Positions 1-8,891 are shown, counted from the first letter of the stretch. The stretch: 64,000 nucleotides of DNA from Oceanobacillus sp. FSL K6-2867 (GCF_037963145.1 NZ_CP150144.1:3100001-3164000), one strand, 5' to 3'. The notes: generated by a model not told the origin, from the letters alone. Program-made: numbers and translations.

Positions 1-396
1 CTTGAATCCAGACTTAATGAAATCACGGATTGTTTAGGGGTAGATTTGGTAATCGAAACTTCAGGAAACACAAATGCCTTAAGTTCATCTATTAAATATG
101 TAAAAAGAGGTGGGAACATTGTTTCCATCGGCTTCCCAGCTCAAGATCAAGTTCCATTGGATATAACGTATATGCTCCAAAACGAGATTGACTTATACAC
201 TGTATATCGCTATACGAATACGTATCCTTTAGCGATTCGTATATTGGAATCTAGTATTCAGACCGTACAAAGCATCATAACGGATCGTTACGACCTAGAT
301 GATATTCAACAGGCAATGGATAAAGTAAGTAATGATAGAAAAAACACATTAAAAGTAGTGGTGTTTCCAAACAATAAAGGGAGGGTTTTGAAATGA
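1..396 (+). CDS. Zinc-type alcohol/polyol dehydrogenase, C-terminal part (5' cut by window edge)
   Basis: The frame is open from base 1, so the gene starts before the window; a TTG at 46 is internal. The visible 131 residues match the end of the Rossmann domain and C-terminal lobe of medium-chain zinc dehydrogenases: a VDLVIETSG strand, then KRGGNIVSIGFP, the usual 'repaint' segment before the last helix, and a closing TLKVVVFP strand. It overlaps the following TRAP binding-protein gene by 4 bases (ATGA), so the two are co-transcribed. By context it oxidises a polyol or sugar acid imported by that transporter. The substrate cannot be read from this part. The catalytic zinc ligands lie outside the window. 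Confidence 0.85.
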   Translation, partial: LESRLNEITDCLGVDLVIETSGNTNALSSSIKYVKRGGNIVSIGFPAQDQVPLDITYMLQNEIDLYTVYRYTNTYPLAIRILESSIQTVQSIITDRYDLDDIQQAMDKVSNDRKNTLKVVVFPNNKGRVLK

Positions 397-1409
397 AGAA
401 GATTTATTACTTCGTATTTTTAGCAATGGTGGTGTTCGTATTAGCGGCTTGTGGAGATTCAGACGAGGCATCAGGATCTGGAGGTGTAACTCTAAAAATG
501 TCTACATTAAGTGCAGATGGTGCCTTAATCCATGAGGGTTATGAAAAATTCAAAGAAGTAATTGAGGAAGAAAATGAGGATGTTAAAGTAGAACTTTATG
601 CAAATGGTCAATTAGCAAGTTCTGACGACCAACAATTGGAACTAGTTATGAATGGAACAGCGCATGTACTAAGTGTACCGACAAGTACAGTTAGCACTGC
701 TACTGGAATAAATGCTTTAAATCTATTTGATGTACCATTCTTATTTCCTAGTTTAGAAGAAATGTATGCTGTATTAGATAGTGAAATTGGTGATAATCTA
801 GCTAAACAAATTGAAGAAAAAACAAATGTAAAAGTATTAGGATTTATTGATTTAGGAACATTCAGTATTGGAAATACTTCTAAGCCAATTAAAAAACCAG
901 AAGACTTAGAGGGACTAAAAATAAGAAGTATGAATGCAAAGCTTCATATAAATACAGTTGAAGCTTTAGGTGCGACCCCATCTCCATTAGCTTATGGTGA
1001 AGTTTATACTGGTTTAGAGCAAGGAACAATCGATGGATTACAAACAACTACATCTTTAATTTATGGTGACCGACTATATGAGCCATTAAACTATTTAACG
1101 GTTACACGACATGTTGCATTACCTCACGTGTTAATGGTAAATAAGGGATTCTATGAAGGACTAACAGATGAACAAAAGGCAGCAGTTGACAAGGCGGCAG
1201 AGGAGCATATTAAATTTGCTAGACAATTGTCTATCGATGATGAAAAGGTAGCTATCGATACAATGAAAGAGGCAGGCGTTGAAGTACATGAACTAAGTGA
1301 CGAGGAAATAGCCATGTTTAGTGAACAAACAAAAGCGGTGGCAGAAAATAACATGGATATATTGGATGAAGAGGTCTACCAACAAGTTCTTGAATTCTTA
1401 AACAAATAA
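393..1409 (+). CDS. TRAP transporter substrate-binding lipoprotein (DctP family)
   Basis: This 338-residue extracytoplasmic solute receptor delivers a small organic acid or sugar acid to the DctQ/DctM membrane pair encoded next. The N-terminus is a lipoprotein signal with lipobox LAAC near residue 20, so the mature protein is membrane-anchored. The family core is visible: LKIRSM around residue 172 with the arginine that usually binds the substrate carboxylate, then ATPSPLAYGEVYTGLEQGTIDG. Length is normal. The start ATG overlaps the upstream dehydrogenase stop. A 12-bp hairpin follows the stop before dctQ. The family identification is firm; the ligand is not known, and the neighbouring dehydrogenases and transketolase suggest a sugar-derived acid or polyol. 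Confidence 0.93.
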   Translation: MKKIYYFVFLAMVVFVLAACGDSDEASGSGGVTLKMSTLSADGALIHEGYEKFKEVIEEENEDVKVELYANGQLASSDDQQLELVMNGTAHVLSVPTSTVSTATGINALNLFDVPFLFPSLEEMYAVLDSEIGDNLAKQIEEKTNVKVLGFIDLGTFSIGNTSKPIKKPEDLEGLKIRSMNAKLHINTVEALGATPSPLAYGEVYTGLEQGTIDGLQTTTSLIYGDRLYEPLNYLTVTRHVALPHVLMVNKGFYEGLTDEQKAAVDKAAEEHIKFARQLSIDDEKVAIDTMKEAGVEVHELSDEEIAMFSEQTKAVAENNMDILDEEVYQQVLEFLNK

Positions 1410-1420
1410 TCTTCAAGAAA

Positions 1421-1458
1421 GGTAAATAGGCTGCCCGTTATTGGAAAGCCTATTTACC
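1421..1458 (+). terminator. Intercistronic hairpin between binding-protein and permease genes
   Basis: A perfect 12-bp stem (GGTAAATAGGCT / AGCCTATTTACC) with a 14-base loop lies just after the binding-protein stop. No U-run follows, so it more likely protects the upstream message 3' end or partly attenuates the operon than ends it fully. Such stems often keep binding-protein levels above permease levels. Confidence 0.6.
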
Positions 1459-1479
1459 TAAAAGAAAGGAGGGGTATTA

Positions 1480-1959
1480 ATGAAAAAAAGGAAAAAGCCA
1501 CTAGAAGCATATTTTTCCGGACTACTCCTATTTGTGATGCTAGTATTTTTAACGATGGAAGTAATTGCTAGATACTTTTTTAATTACTCTTTTGTATGGA
1601 CAGAAGAACTATCTAGATATTTATTTATATGGTTTGTTTATATAGCGGCAAGTTATGCTGCATTTGAAAGGGCACATATCAAAATTGATTCTATTATGTC
1701 CATATACCCAGAAGGATTTAGAAAAATTGTACAAAAAATCGGTATCGTAGTTTGGTTAGGTTTTAATATCTTTGTTACGTATTTAGCTCTTGACTACGCT
1801 CTAAATTTACTGGATCAAGGGAATAGATCCCAAGTAACGGGATTCCTGCTTGGAATATTTTATTTAGGCATACCTATAGGATTTGCATTGATGTCTATAA
1901 GGTTAATCTTTAATATCTTTAAAAAGGAAGAAGCAGAAAACCATGATGTTATTATATAA
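1480..1959 (+). CDS. TRAP transporter small permease subunit (DctQ family)
   Basis: A 159-residue membrane protein with four predicted helices, the usual size for DctQ. Family residues visible are EVIARYFFNYSFVWTEELSRYLFIW around residues 24-48, where the W-x-EE-x-x-R/Y pattern marks this family, followed by an AHIKIDS segment. It pairs with the large DctM subunit, whose gene starts 12 bases after this stop. The ribosome site AAAGGAGG precedes the ATG. The subunit supports sodium-coupled uptake with the upstream receptor. Substrate is inferred only from the operon. Confidence 0.9.
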   Translation: MKKRKKPLEAYFSGLLLFVMLVFLTMEVIARYFFNYSFVWTEELSRYLFIWFVYIAASYAAFERAHIKIDSIMSIYPEGFRKIVQKIGIVVWLGFNIFVTYLALDYALNLLDQGNRSQVTGFLLGIFYLGIPIGFALMSIRLIFNIFKKEEAENHDVII

Positions 1960-1971
1960 GGAGGCCTCAAC

Positions 1972-3270
1972 ATGTCAACTCTATCAATAGCATTAATCAT
2001 AATTGGGGTTCTGCTAGTATGCATTTTCCTAAATGTACCGTTAGCATTTTCCCTATTTATATCGGCTCTAGTATTAGTGTTGATTGATGGTACGATACCA
2101 TTGTCATTTGTTACGCAGACATTATTTGGATCGACAGATTCCTTTCCATTATTAGCAATACCTTTCTTTATACTCGCGGGAGATTTGATGAGTTCGGGTG
2201 GAATTGCTAGAAAATTAGTGGAATTCCTTAATGGAATGTTTGATAGTATTAAAGGAAGTTTAGGTATTATTACCATTTTTGCTAGTTTGATTTTTGCCGC
2301 GATATCAGGTTCTGGTGCAGCAACGGTTGCGGCTATTGGGGGTATCATGATACCCTATATGATTAAAAATGGGTATGCACCATCTTATGCAGCGTCACTT
2401 TCAGCAAGTGCGGGAGCATTAGGACCAATTATACCTCCAAGTATTGTATTTATTTTATACGGTGTAATGGCGAATGTTTCTATTAGTGAATTGTTTATTG
2501 CTGGTATACTACCAGGATTTGTGATTGCTATTGCACTTGTAGTCGTGAACTATTTAGTAGTAAAAAAGGAAAAATTTAGTGAAGTAGCTAAGGAAAGCAC
2601 CAGTGATAAACCTAGTTTTTGGAAAGGTTTGAATGGAGCAAAATATTCTTTATTTGCACCGGTTTTAATCTTAGGTGGAATTTATGGTGGTATTGTCACT
2701 CCGACTGAAGCAGCAGTTCTAGCAGCAGTTTATAGTTTAATAATTGGGGTGTTTGTACATAAGGAAATAAAGATAAAGGAATTACCTGAAGTATTTATGA
2801 AATCGGCATTAACATCGGGTACTATTCTAATATTCATTGGTACCGCTTCATTTTTTGGAAGAGTGTTATCAATGAAACAAATTCCGCAACTTATTGCAGA
2901 TTCGATTACAGGGATCACAGATAATCCGATCTTTGTCTTATTATTAATTAATATCTTCCTATTAATAGTTGGAATGTTTATGGAAACGATTGCCGCGGTT
3001 GTTATCTTTGTTCCTTTATTATTACCAATTATATTACAAGTAGGTATTGACCCAGTACATTTCGGGGTTATCATGAGTGTGAATTTAAGCTTAGGATTGG
3101 TAACACCTCCTCTAGGTATGAACTTATTTATTGCCAGTAAGGTTGCCAATATACCATTTGAGAAGACGTTTAAATATATATTTACCATAATTGGAGCTTT
3201 ACTTATTGTATTACTAATTATTTCTTATGTACCTCAATTATCTTTATTCTTACCGCAACTAATGAAGTAA
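1972..3270 (+). CDS. TRAP transporter large permease subunit (DctM family)
   Basis: A 432-residue, very hydrophobic protein with about 11-12 membrane segments, the transport channel of the TRAP system. Family landmarks include PLLAIPFFILAGDLM near residue 58, the AISGSGAATVAAIGGIM segment near 108, and GALGPIIPPSIVFILYG near 147; the C-terminal half repeats the fold with LGLVTPPLGMNLFIASKV. It is preceded by AAGGAGG with good spacing and is followed after 30 bases by a zinc dehydrogenase gene, so it lies mid-operon. Length is typical and I see no damage. Confidence 0.94.
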   Translation: MSTLSIALIIIGVLLVCIFLNVPLAFSLFISALVLVLIDGTIPLSFVTQTLFGSTDSFPLLAIPFFILAGDLMSSGGIARKLVEFLNGMFDSIKGSLGIITIFASLIFAAISGSGAATVAAIGGIMIPYMIKNGYAPSYAASLSASAGALGPIIPPSIVFILYGVMANVSISELFIAGILPGFVIAIALVVVNYLVVKKEKFSEVAKESTSDKPSFWKGLNGAKYSLFAPVLILGGIYGGIVTPTEAAVLAAVYSLIIGVFVHKEIKIKELPEVFMKSALTSGTILIFIGTASFFGRVLSMKQIPQLIADSITGITDNPIFVLLLINIFLLIVGMFMETIAAVVIFVPLLLPIILQVGIDPVHFGVIMSVNLSLGLVTPPLGMNLFIASKVANIPFEKTFKYIFTIIGALLIVLLIISYVPQLSLFLPQLMK

Positions 3271-3300
3271 TTATTAACCACTAGAAGAGGAGAGAGGTAG

Positions 3301-4305
3301 ATGTTAGCAGCTGTTAAGACATCGGAAACAATGCATCTAAATGTAGCAGAGGTTCCAACACCAGAATTGTCATCAGGGGAAGTTTTGTTAAAAGTGGAGT
3401 ATTGTGGTGTTTGTGGTAGTGACCTTCATGCTTATAAAAATTCAAAAGGATATGAATTCGTAAAGGCGCCTCGCATTCTAGGACATGAAGTAGTTGGAAT
3501 AGTAGTAGAAACTTTTGAAAAAGAAAATGAACATCTAATTCAAAGACGTGTAGTAGCAGAAGCTATTAATTTCTGCGGGGAATGTGAAAATTGCCAAAAC
3601 AACCGATCGAATATTTGTGAAAATTTTAAGGTTCTTGGACTTCATATGGACGGTGGAATGGCGCAGTTTGTTAGATGTAAAGCAAACCTTCTGCAACCAG
3701 TAGTAGAGGAAGTTCCTTCTGAACTTGCCGCTTTAACTGAACCTGTATCTGTTGCCGTACATGCAGTTGAAGTAATCACTCATGTGAAAAAAGGGGATCA
3801 CGTATGGATCCAAGGTGCAGGGATAATAGGTTTTTTAGTAGGTTTAATTTGCAAGCATAATGGAGCAAAGGTAACAATTGCTGGGCTTCCACAAGATAAG
3901 GAAAATCGACTAGTACATGCCGAATCATTTGAATTCGATACGTATGTTGAAACAGAATCAGCACCTGTAGAAAGAAAGGTAGATGTATTTTTTGAATGTT
4001 CTGGTTCCCAAAAAGGGGTAGAAGCTGGTATTCAGCGTGTAAAAAAAGGTGGGAAATTTGTTTTTGTTGCTTTATATGAAAAGGATATTAATCTTCCCTT
4101 AAATATATTGGTTAGAAATGAAGTTAATCTATTAACAACGTATAGTTGTAAAAGTGATGAATATGGACGTTCTTTAGAATTGATTAAACAATACAAGAAT
4201 GAAATTTCAAAAATTATACGTATTTATCCGTTAAACCAAGCAAGTCAAGCTTTTTTAGATGCGTTATCACAGAAAACGCTTAAACCAATATTACAACTAG
4301 CATAA
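3301..4305 (+). CDS. Zinc-dependent medium-chain dehydrogenase (sorbitol/threonine dehydrogenase type)
   Basis: A 334-residue NAD(P)-dependent dehydrogenase. The catalytic zinc site is shown by CGVCGSDLH near residue 36, GHE near 61 and a later glutamate (LTEPVSV near 146). The structural zinc loop CGECENCQNNRSNIC near 93-107 is complete. The nucleotide-binding motif IQGAGIIGFLVG lies near 170. It is the second such enzyme in the operon, after the partial one at the window start, and precedes an SDR, so sequential or alternative oxidation of a polyol or sugar acid is likely. RBS AGGAGAGAGG precedes the ATG. The KGYE segment after the first zinc motif also occurs in the broken copy at 9.5-10.5 kb, suggesting related substrates. 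Confidence 0.9.
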   Translation: MLAAVKTSETMHLNVAEVPTPELSSGEVLLKVEYCGVCGSDLHAYKNSKGYEFVKAPRILGHEVVGIVVETFEKENEHLIQRRVVAEAINFCGECENCQNNRSNICENFKVLGLHMDGGMAQFVRCKANLLQPVVEEVPSELAALTEPVSVAVHAVEVITHVKKGDHVWIQGAGIIGFLVGLICKHNGAKVTIAGLPQDKENRLVHAESFEFDTYVETESAPVERKVDVFFECSGSQKGVEAGIQRVKKGGKFVFVALYEKDINLPLNILVRNEVNLLTTYSCKSDEYGRSLELIKQYKNEISKIIRIYPLNQASQAFLDALSQKTLKPILQLA

Positions 4306-4326
4306 ATAGAGAAGGAGAATGTTATT

Positions 4327-5088
4327 ATGAGACTTTTTGACTTACATGGGAAAAACGCAATTGTAACAGGAGGAGCACGTGGATTAGGGAAGTTCATTGC
4401 TCTTGGATTAGCGGAAGCTGGGGCAAATGTTTCGATTACTAGTAGAAATGAGAAAGAATTAATCGAGACTTGTAAGGAGATTGAAAGCTTCTCAAGTGAA
4501 AGCTATTACGAAGCTATTGATATTCAGAATCAAACTGACTTTAAATCATTTGTTGAAAGAGTAAATGATAAGTTTGGTTCAATTGATATTCTTGTAAACG
4601 CAGCGGGATTGAATAAAAGAAATTCTTTCTTAGAATTTAGTGAAGATGATTGGGACTACGTTATAAATGTCAACTTAAAAGGAACGATGTTAGCATCACA
4701 AGTTGTCATTCCTTACATGAAAAAACAAAAATCTGGCAGAATTATCAATATTGCCTCCCTTTCAAGTGTATTAGGATTTAAAGATATGGCCGCTTATGCA
4801 GCAAGCAAGGGTGGAGTTTCTCAATTAACAAAAGCATTGGCTGTAGAATTTGCGGAAGATGGCATTAATGTGAATGCAATTGGACCTGGGTATTTCTCCA
4901 CTAAGATGACAACTCCAGTTTTTGAAGATGATAAAAAGCGGGATTGGATGATGATTCGGACACCAATGAAAAGAACTGGTAATGAAGAAGATTTAAAAGG
5001 TGCGGCAATCTATCTGGCCTCTGAAGCTTCACGGTTTATGACAGGACAAACATTGTATGTCGATGGGGGATGGTTGGTAAATGCTTAA
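4327..5088 (+). CDS. Short-chain dehydrogenase/reductase (gluconate 5-dehydrogenase-like)
   Basis: A 253-residue classical SDR. TGGARGLGKFIA at residues 15-26 is the cofactor loop, NAAG near 90, IASLSS near 140 carries the catalytic serine and YAASKGG near 155 the Tyr-Lys pair. The C-terminus ends TGQTLYVDGGW, typical of the family. It resembles the sub-group that contains gluconate 5-dehydrogenase and KduD, which interconvert keto and hydroxy sugar acids; that is an inference from overall pattern. It lies 21 bases after the zinc dehydrogenase with an AGAAGGAG ribosome site, in the same operon. A strong hairpin follows it. Confidence 0.88.
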   Translation: MRLFDLHGKNAIVTGGARGLGKFIALGLAEAGANVSITSRNEKELIETCKEIESFSSESYYEAIDIQNQTDFKSFVERVNDKFGSIDILVNAAGLNKRNSFLEFSEDDWDYVINVNLKGTMLASQVVIPYMKKQKSGRIINIASLSSVLGFKDMAAYAASKGGVSQLTKALAVEFAEDGINVNAIGPGYFSTKMTTPVFEDDKKRDWMMIRTPMKRTGNEEDLKGAAIYLASEASRFMTGQTLYVDGGWLVNA

Positions 5089-5092
5089 TAAA

Positions 5093-5127
5093 TTGAGTTT
5101 GCCTTTTCGATGAAAAGGCAAACTCAA
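5093..5127 (+). terminator. Strong 15-bp hairpin between SDR and transketolase genes
   Basis: A perfect stem (TTGAGTTTGCCTTTT / AAAAGGCAAACTCAA) with a 5-base loop begins a few bases after the SDR stop. The sequence after it is A-rich and a T-run appears only about 15 bases later, so full termination is uncertain. It may separate two expression levels or stabilise the upstream message. Confidence 0.6.
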
Positions 5128-5154
5128 AATAATAAAAATAAATTTTTTTGCGCA

Positions 5155-5174
5155 TTGGTTAAGCGCTTACCTAA
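5155..5174. promoter_or_regulatory. LacI/CcpA-type operator-like palindrome
   Basis: An imperfect 20-bp palindrome centred on a CG step, with core TTAAGCGCTTA, sits 14 bases before the transketolase start and overlaps its ribosome binding region. It resembles a CcpA cre site (TGTAAGCGCTTACA ideal) with mismatches at the outer positions. It may give catabolite control over the second half of the operon. Confidence 0.4.
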
Positions 5175-5187
5175 AGGAGGAAAAAGT

Positions 5188-6042
5188 ATGAGTAATTTAC
5201 TTACAGAAGAAAAGTTGGATTTTTTGCAAAAGAAATCAGTTGAAGCAAGAAAGTTAATAGTGGAAACCGTTCACCATGCAGGAGCAGGACATATTGGTGG
5301 TCCGATGTCTGCTGTAGATATATTAGTGAATTTATATTTTAATGAAATGAATGTAAATGCCGAAGATCCAAAGGCAGAAGATCGAGATAGATTTGTATTG
5401 TCTAAAGGTCATTCAGCAGTAGCGCTGTATTCTGTTATGGCTTTAAGGGAGTATTGTCCAATTGATGAATTGAAGACATTCGATGCTTTAAACTCAAGGC
5501 TGCAGGGACACCCCGATATGAAAACTTTACCTGGATTAGACATGTCTACAGGTTCACTTGGAATGGGTATCTCCGCTGCGGTTGGTATAGCCTTAGGAGC
5601 AAAACTAAAAGGAAAATCATTTAAAACTTATTGTGTCCTTGGTGATGGAGAATCCCAAGAAGGTCAAGTTTGGGAAGCTGCTGATCTTGCATCTAAATGT
5701 AAACTTGATAATCTTGTAGCTATTCTTGATTATAATAAATTGCAACAGTTTGGCTGGCCTGGAAAAGGGAATGAAAGAGAGATTCCTATATTTAATCCTG
5801 AAGGTCGTTGGAGAGCATTTGGTTGGAATGTAGTTTATATTGATGGACATAGTCATAAAGAGATTTCACAGGCATTTGAAAAAATAAAGTCGGTAAAGAA
5901 TCAACCATCCATTATTATTGCGAATACAGTTAAAGGCAAGGGAGTTTCCTTTATGGAAAATGACTATCTATGGCATTCAAGGGTACCAACAGATGAAGAG
6001 TTACAACGAGCGATTAATGAACTTGAAAAGGAGGCTTTATGA
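5188..6042 (+). CDS. Transketolase, N-terminal (TPP-binding) subunit
   Basis: A 284-residue half-transketolase. The frame is open from 5110, but AAAGGAGG 8 bases before the ATG at 5188 decides the start. Family marks are HHAGAGHIGG near residue 24, SKGHSA near 75, and the thiamine diphosphate/magnesium motif GDGESQEGQVWEAA near 157 ending in DYNK. It forms one protomer with the next gene's product, moving a two-carbon unit between a ketose and an aldose. Split transketolases in sugar operons usually serve a dedicated pathway rather than the pentose phosphate cycle. A sharp overlap (TGATG) with the next gene suggests translational coupling. Confidence 0.93.
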   Translation: MSNLLTEEKLDFLQKKSVEARKLIVETVHHAGAGHIGGPMSAVDILVNLYFNEMNVNAEDPKAEDRDRFVLSKGHSAVALYSVMALREYCPIDELKTFDALNSRLQGHPDMKTLPGLDMSTGSLGMGISAAVGIALGAKLKGKSFKTYCVLGDGESQEGQVWEAADLASKCKLDNLVAILDYNKLQQFGWPGKGNEREIPIFNPEGRWRAFGWNVVYIDGHSHKEISQAFEKIKSVKNQPSIIIANTVKGKGVSFMENDYLWHSRVPTDEELQRAINELEKEAL

Positions 6043-6998
6043 TGAGCACAGTATTATCAAATGCCAAAAAGTCTATGCGAGATATATTTGGTGAGAAGTT
6101 ATTGGAGTTATCCTTAAAGGATGAAAATGTATATGTGTTAGATGGAGATTTAGCAAATTCAACGAAGGTGGATATAGTCGCTAAAGGAAATTCTTCTAAG
6201 TTTTTACAAATGGGAATTGCGGAACAAAATATGATGAGTGTTGCAGCAGGATTAGCATCAACTGGTATTCAGCCTTGGGCTTCGACTTTTGCAGCATTTC
6301 TATCTAAGCGTTCATTAGATCAAATCCAGGTTCAAATTGCTCAACCGAATCTTAATGTGAAAATGGTTGGAGGATACAGTGGCCTCCTCACTGGTCTGAC
6401 AGGTAAAACTCACCAATCCCTAGAAGATATTGCTATTTTTCGTACACTAGCTAATATGGTGGTTCTTGCCCCGGCAGATAGTACAGAAGTAGAGAAGATG
6501 ATGGAGTTTGCCCACCAGTACCAAGGTCCAGTTTACATGCGTATCGCGAGAGATTCATATCCAGTTATTTTTGATGAACACTATGAATTCCAATTAGGAA
6601 AAGCAATTAGAGTAAAAGAGGGTTCCGATGTAACTATTATATCGACTGGTACGCAAACATCCCGCTCTTTAGAAGCAGCAGAGCTTTTAGAGAAAGAAGG
6701 AATTTCAGCAAGAGTAGTCCATATGCCAACAATAAAACCTTTAGATAAAGATGCAATTATTAAATCTGCAGAAGAAACTGGATTAATTGTCACTGCCGAG
6801 GAACATAGTATCTATGGTGGATTAGGTAGTGCTGTTGCTGAAGTGCTTGTAGAAGAAAAGCCTGTGCCAATGCTTCGGGTTGGGGTGAAGGACCGAAATT
6901 CAGAATCGGGCCCTAATGACGCTATGCTAGAAAAATATGAAATTTCTCCTAATAGTATTGTTAAAACTGTAAAGCAAGCTTTATTAAAGAAGGTGTAA
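6042..6998 (+). CDS. Transketolase, C-terminal (pyrimidine-binding) subunit
   Basis: A 318-residue partner of the preceding subunit. DGDLANST near residue 34, GIAEQNMMSVAAGLAS near 60 with the catalytic glutamate that activates the thiamine ring, and the C-terminal transketolase domain (TAEEHSIYGGLGSAV) are visible. Two ATG codons sit at 6039 and 6042; the ribosome site AAGGAGG gives better spacing to 6042, overlapping the upstream stop by one base. No second, full-length transketolase is in the window. The C2-transfer step places a ketose or ketose-derived acid in this pathway, with the aldehyde dehydrogenase downstream a candidate for removing the aldehyde product. Confidence 0.93.
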   Translation: MSTVLSNAKKSMRDIFGEKLLELSLKDENVYVLDGDLANSTKVDIVAKGNSSKFLQMGIAEQNMMSVAAGLASTGIQPWASTFAAFLSKRSLDQIQVQIAQPNLNVKMVGGYSGLLTGLTGKTHQSLEDIAIFRTLANMVVLAPADSTEVEKMMEFAHQYQGPVYMRIARDSYPVIFDEHYEFQLGKAIRVKEGSDVTIISTGTQTSRSLEAAELLEKEGISARVVHMPTIKPLDKDAIIKSAEETGLIVTAEEHSIYGGLGSAVAEVLVEEKPVPMLRVGVKDRNSESGPNDAMLEKYEISPNSIVKTVKQALLKKV

Positions 6999-7074
6999 GA
7001 TTTTCCATTACTAAATTTAGATAATCTATTAGTTGTAACAACCACGAAAAGGATACTTGAATGGAGGAATGAGA

Positions 7075-8499
7075 ATGACTGTTAGTCTTGTAAAAGAAAA
7101 GCTATTAATAGATGGGGAATGGATTGATACTGATCAAACCCATAAAATTTATAACAAATATACAAATGAACTTTTTACCGAAATATCAAAAGCTGACGAA
7201 AAAATGGTAGATAAAGCAGTGGAGGGGGCTTTTAAAGCATATAAAAAAGAGAATTTTCCACCGCAGCAACGTTATAAGGTTTTAATGAAAACTGCTGAAC
7301 TGCTTCTTGAAAAGCTTGAAGAAATAGCTAAAATTATTGCCCAAGAGGGAGGAAAACCTATTACTGAAGCGAGGACAGAGGTTAGAAGATCTGTTTCAAC
7401 CTTCCAAATGGCTGCTGAAGAAAGCAAGAGACTAGTAGGGGAGATCATTCCCAATTATAATGCAGAAGGACGATTTATTTATACTGTTAAGAAACCAGTT
7501 GGAGTAGTTGTAGCAATAACTCCATTTAATTTTCCGCTGAATCTTGTGTCACATAAGGTAGCACCTGCTTTAGCAGCAGGTAATCCAGTTATTATTAAGC
7601 CAGCATCTGATACAGCCACCACTACTATAAAACTAAGTGAAATTTTAGTTGAAGCGGGTGTTCCAAAGGGTTATCTACACTGTTTAGTCGGCAGTGGAAG
7701 TGTTGTTGGTGAACAGTTACTACAAGATGAGAGAATAGCACATTATACTTTTACTGGCTCACCAGAAGTTGGCAAACATATTCAAAAAACCATTGGGTTT
7801 AGAAAAGCAACATTGGAACTTGGCGCTAATTCTGCAACAATCGTTCATCATGATGGTGATATTGAAGCAGCTGCTAGTAAATTAGCAAAGATGGCTTTTG
7901 CCAATGCAGGTCAAATTTGTATTTCTGTCCAAAGAATCTATGTACAGGAATCCATTAGGGAAAGATTTCTAGAAATGTTCTTACACCAAGTATCTTTATT
8001 AAAAGTTGGTGATCCACTAGATCCTGAAACGAATGTAGGACCGATGATTAGTGGAAAAGAAGTTGCACGTATTGAATCGTGGGTTAAAGAGGCAGAATTA
8101 CAAGGTGCAAATATTGAAATTGGTGGAAAACGTGAAGGCAACATTTTTTATCCAACGGTACTCACTAATGTGACAGGTGACATGAAAGTATTACGTGAGG
8201 AAACATTTGCCCCAGTTGTTTCCGTTATTCCTTATGATACGATTGAAGAAGCAATTGATATGGTAAATGATTCAAAATATGGTTTACAAGCTGGAATATA
8301 TACGAAAGATCTAGCACTAACATATAAAATACCTTATTTATTAGAAGTTGGTGGTGTGATTATTAACGATACATGTTGCTATCGTATAGATCAAATGCCA
8401 TATGGAGGAGTAAAAGAGAGTGGTCTAGGAAAAGAAGGTCCTGCTTTTGCTATTAAGGAATTAGTAGAAGATATTACAGTAGTAGTTAATTTAGAATAG
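7075..8499 (+). CDS. Aldehyde dehydrogenase, lactaldehyde/GAPN-like
   Basis: A 474-residue NAD(P)-dependent aldehyde dehydrogenase, normal length. The open frame reaches a TTG at 7057, but GGAGG 7 bases upstream fixes the start at ATG 7075. TPFNFPLN near residue 145, TFTGSPEVG near 223, the general base in TLELGAN near 245 and the catalytic cysteine in NAGQICISVQR near 279 are all present. The pattern is closest to lactaldehyde and non-phosphorylating glyceraldehyde-3-phosphate dehydrogenases, so a short hydroxyaldehyde such as glycolaldehyde or lactaldehyde is a fair guess. It is the last gene of the operon, 76 bases after the transketolase; no terminator is obvious after it. Confidence 0.9.
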   Translation: MTVSLVKEKLLIDGEWIDTDQTHKIYNKYTNELFTEISKADEKMVDKAVEGAFKAYKKENFPPQQRYKVLMKTAELLLEKLEEIAKIIAQEGGKPITEARTEVRRSVSTFQMAAEESKRLVGEIIPNYNAEGRFIYTVKKPVGVVVAITPFNFPLNLVSHKVAPALAAGNPVIIKPASDTATTTIKLSEILVEAGVPKGYLHCLVGSGSVVGEQLLQDERIAHYTFTGSPEVGKHIQKTIGFRKATLELGANSATIVHHDGDIEAAASKLAKMAFANAGQICISVQRIYVQESIRERFLEMFLHQVSLLKVGDPLDPETNVGPMISGKEVARIESWVKEAELQGANIEIGGKREGNIFYPTVLTNVTGDMKVLREETFAPVVSVIPYDTIEEAIDMVNDSKYGLQAGIYTKDLALTYKIPYLLEVGGVIINDTCCYRIDQMPYGGVKESGLGKEGPAFAIKELVEDITVVVNLE

Positions 8500-8891
8500 T
8501 CAAGTAAATATTATGAAATATATAATGTGACTGTAAATCTAAAAAATAGATTGCATATGACTATAAAATAAAAACCAAAAAGACCTCGCTGGCTATGGAT
8601 TTCCCCATTTCAAGTAGACAGGGGAAATAATTAAAATGTTTAAGCAGCCTTAGTTTTATATTCTTTTGGAAATAAAAAACTCCCTCAAGGAAAACAGATT
8701 TTTATATTTTAATCTGTCTACCTTAGGGGGAGCATATCAAAATGGACAAGACCTTTTCCCAACAAAATAAAATCATTTTCCTTCTTATTGCTCAACCCAA
8801 ATAACACCCGCCAAGCATTTTCATAACGATCCCAACCTAACCATGTAAACCAAACAATAGAATTAAATTCTAACGATCCAATAATGATTGG
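8500..8891. other. Gene-free stretch with possible insertion-sequence remnant
   Basis: No credible reading frame is present. Two related segments face each other: CCCCATTTCAAGTAGACA near 8603-8620 and TGTCTACCTTAGGGGG near 8715-8730. They look like degenerate inverted ends of an IS3-type element or MITE about 130 bp long, but no transposase remains and the match is imperfect. Treat the IS reading as tentative. Confidence 0.3.

Noticed and set aside
1..8499. Sulfoquinovose sulfo-transketolase or apiose pathway
   Set aside because: Split transketolase fits, but no sulfosugar isomerase, sulfonate transporter, apiose isomerase or kinase is visible, so naming either pathway is not supported.
8599..8735. 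Intact insertion sequence or MITE
   Set aside because: The inverted ends are imperfect, there is no transposase and no clear target-site duplication; kept only as a tentative remnant.
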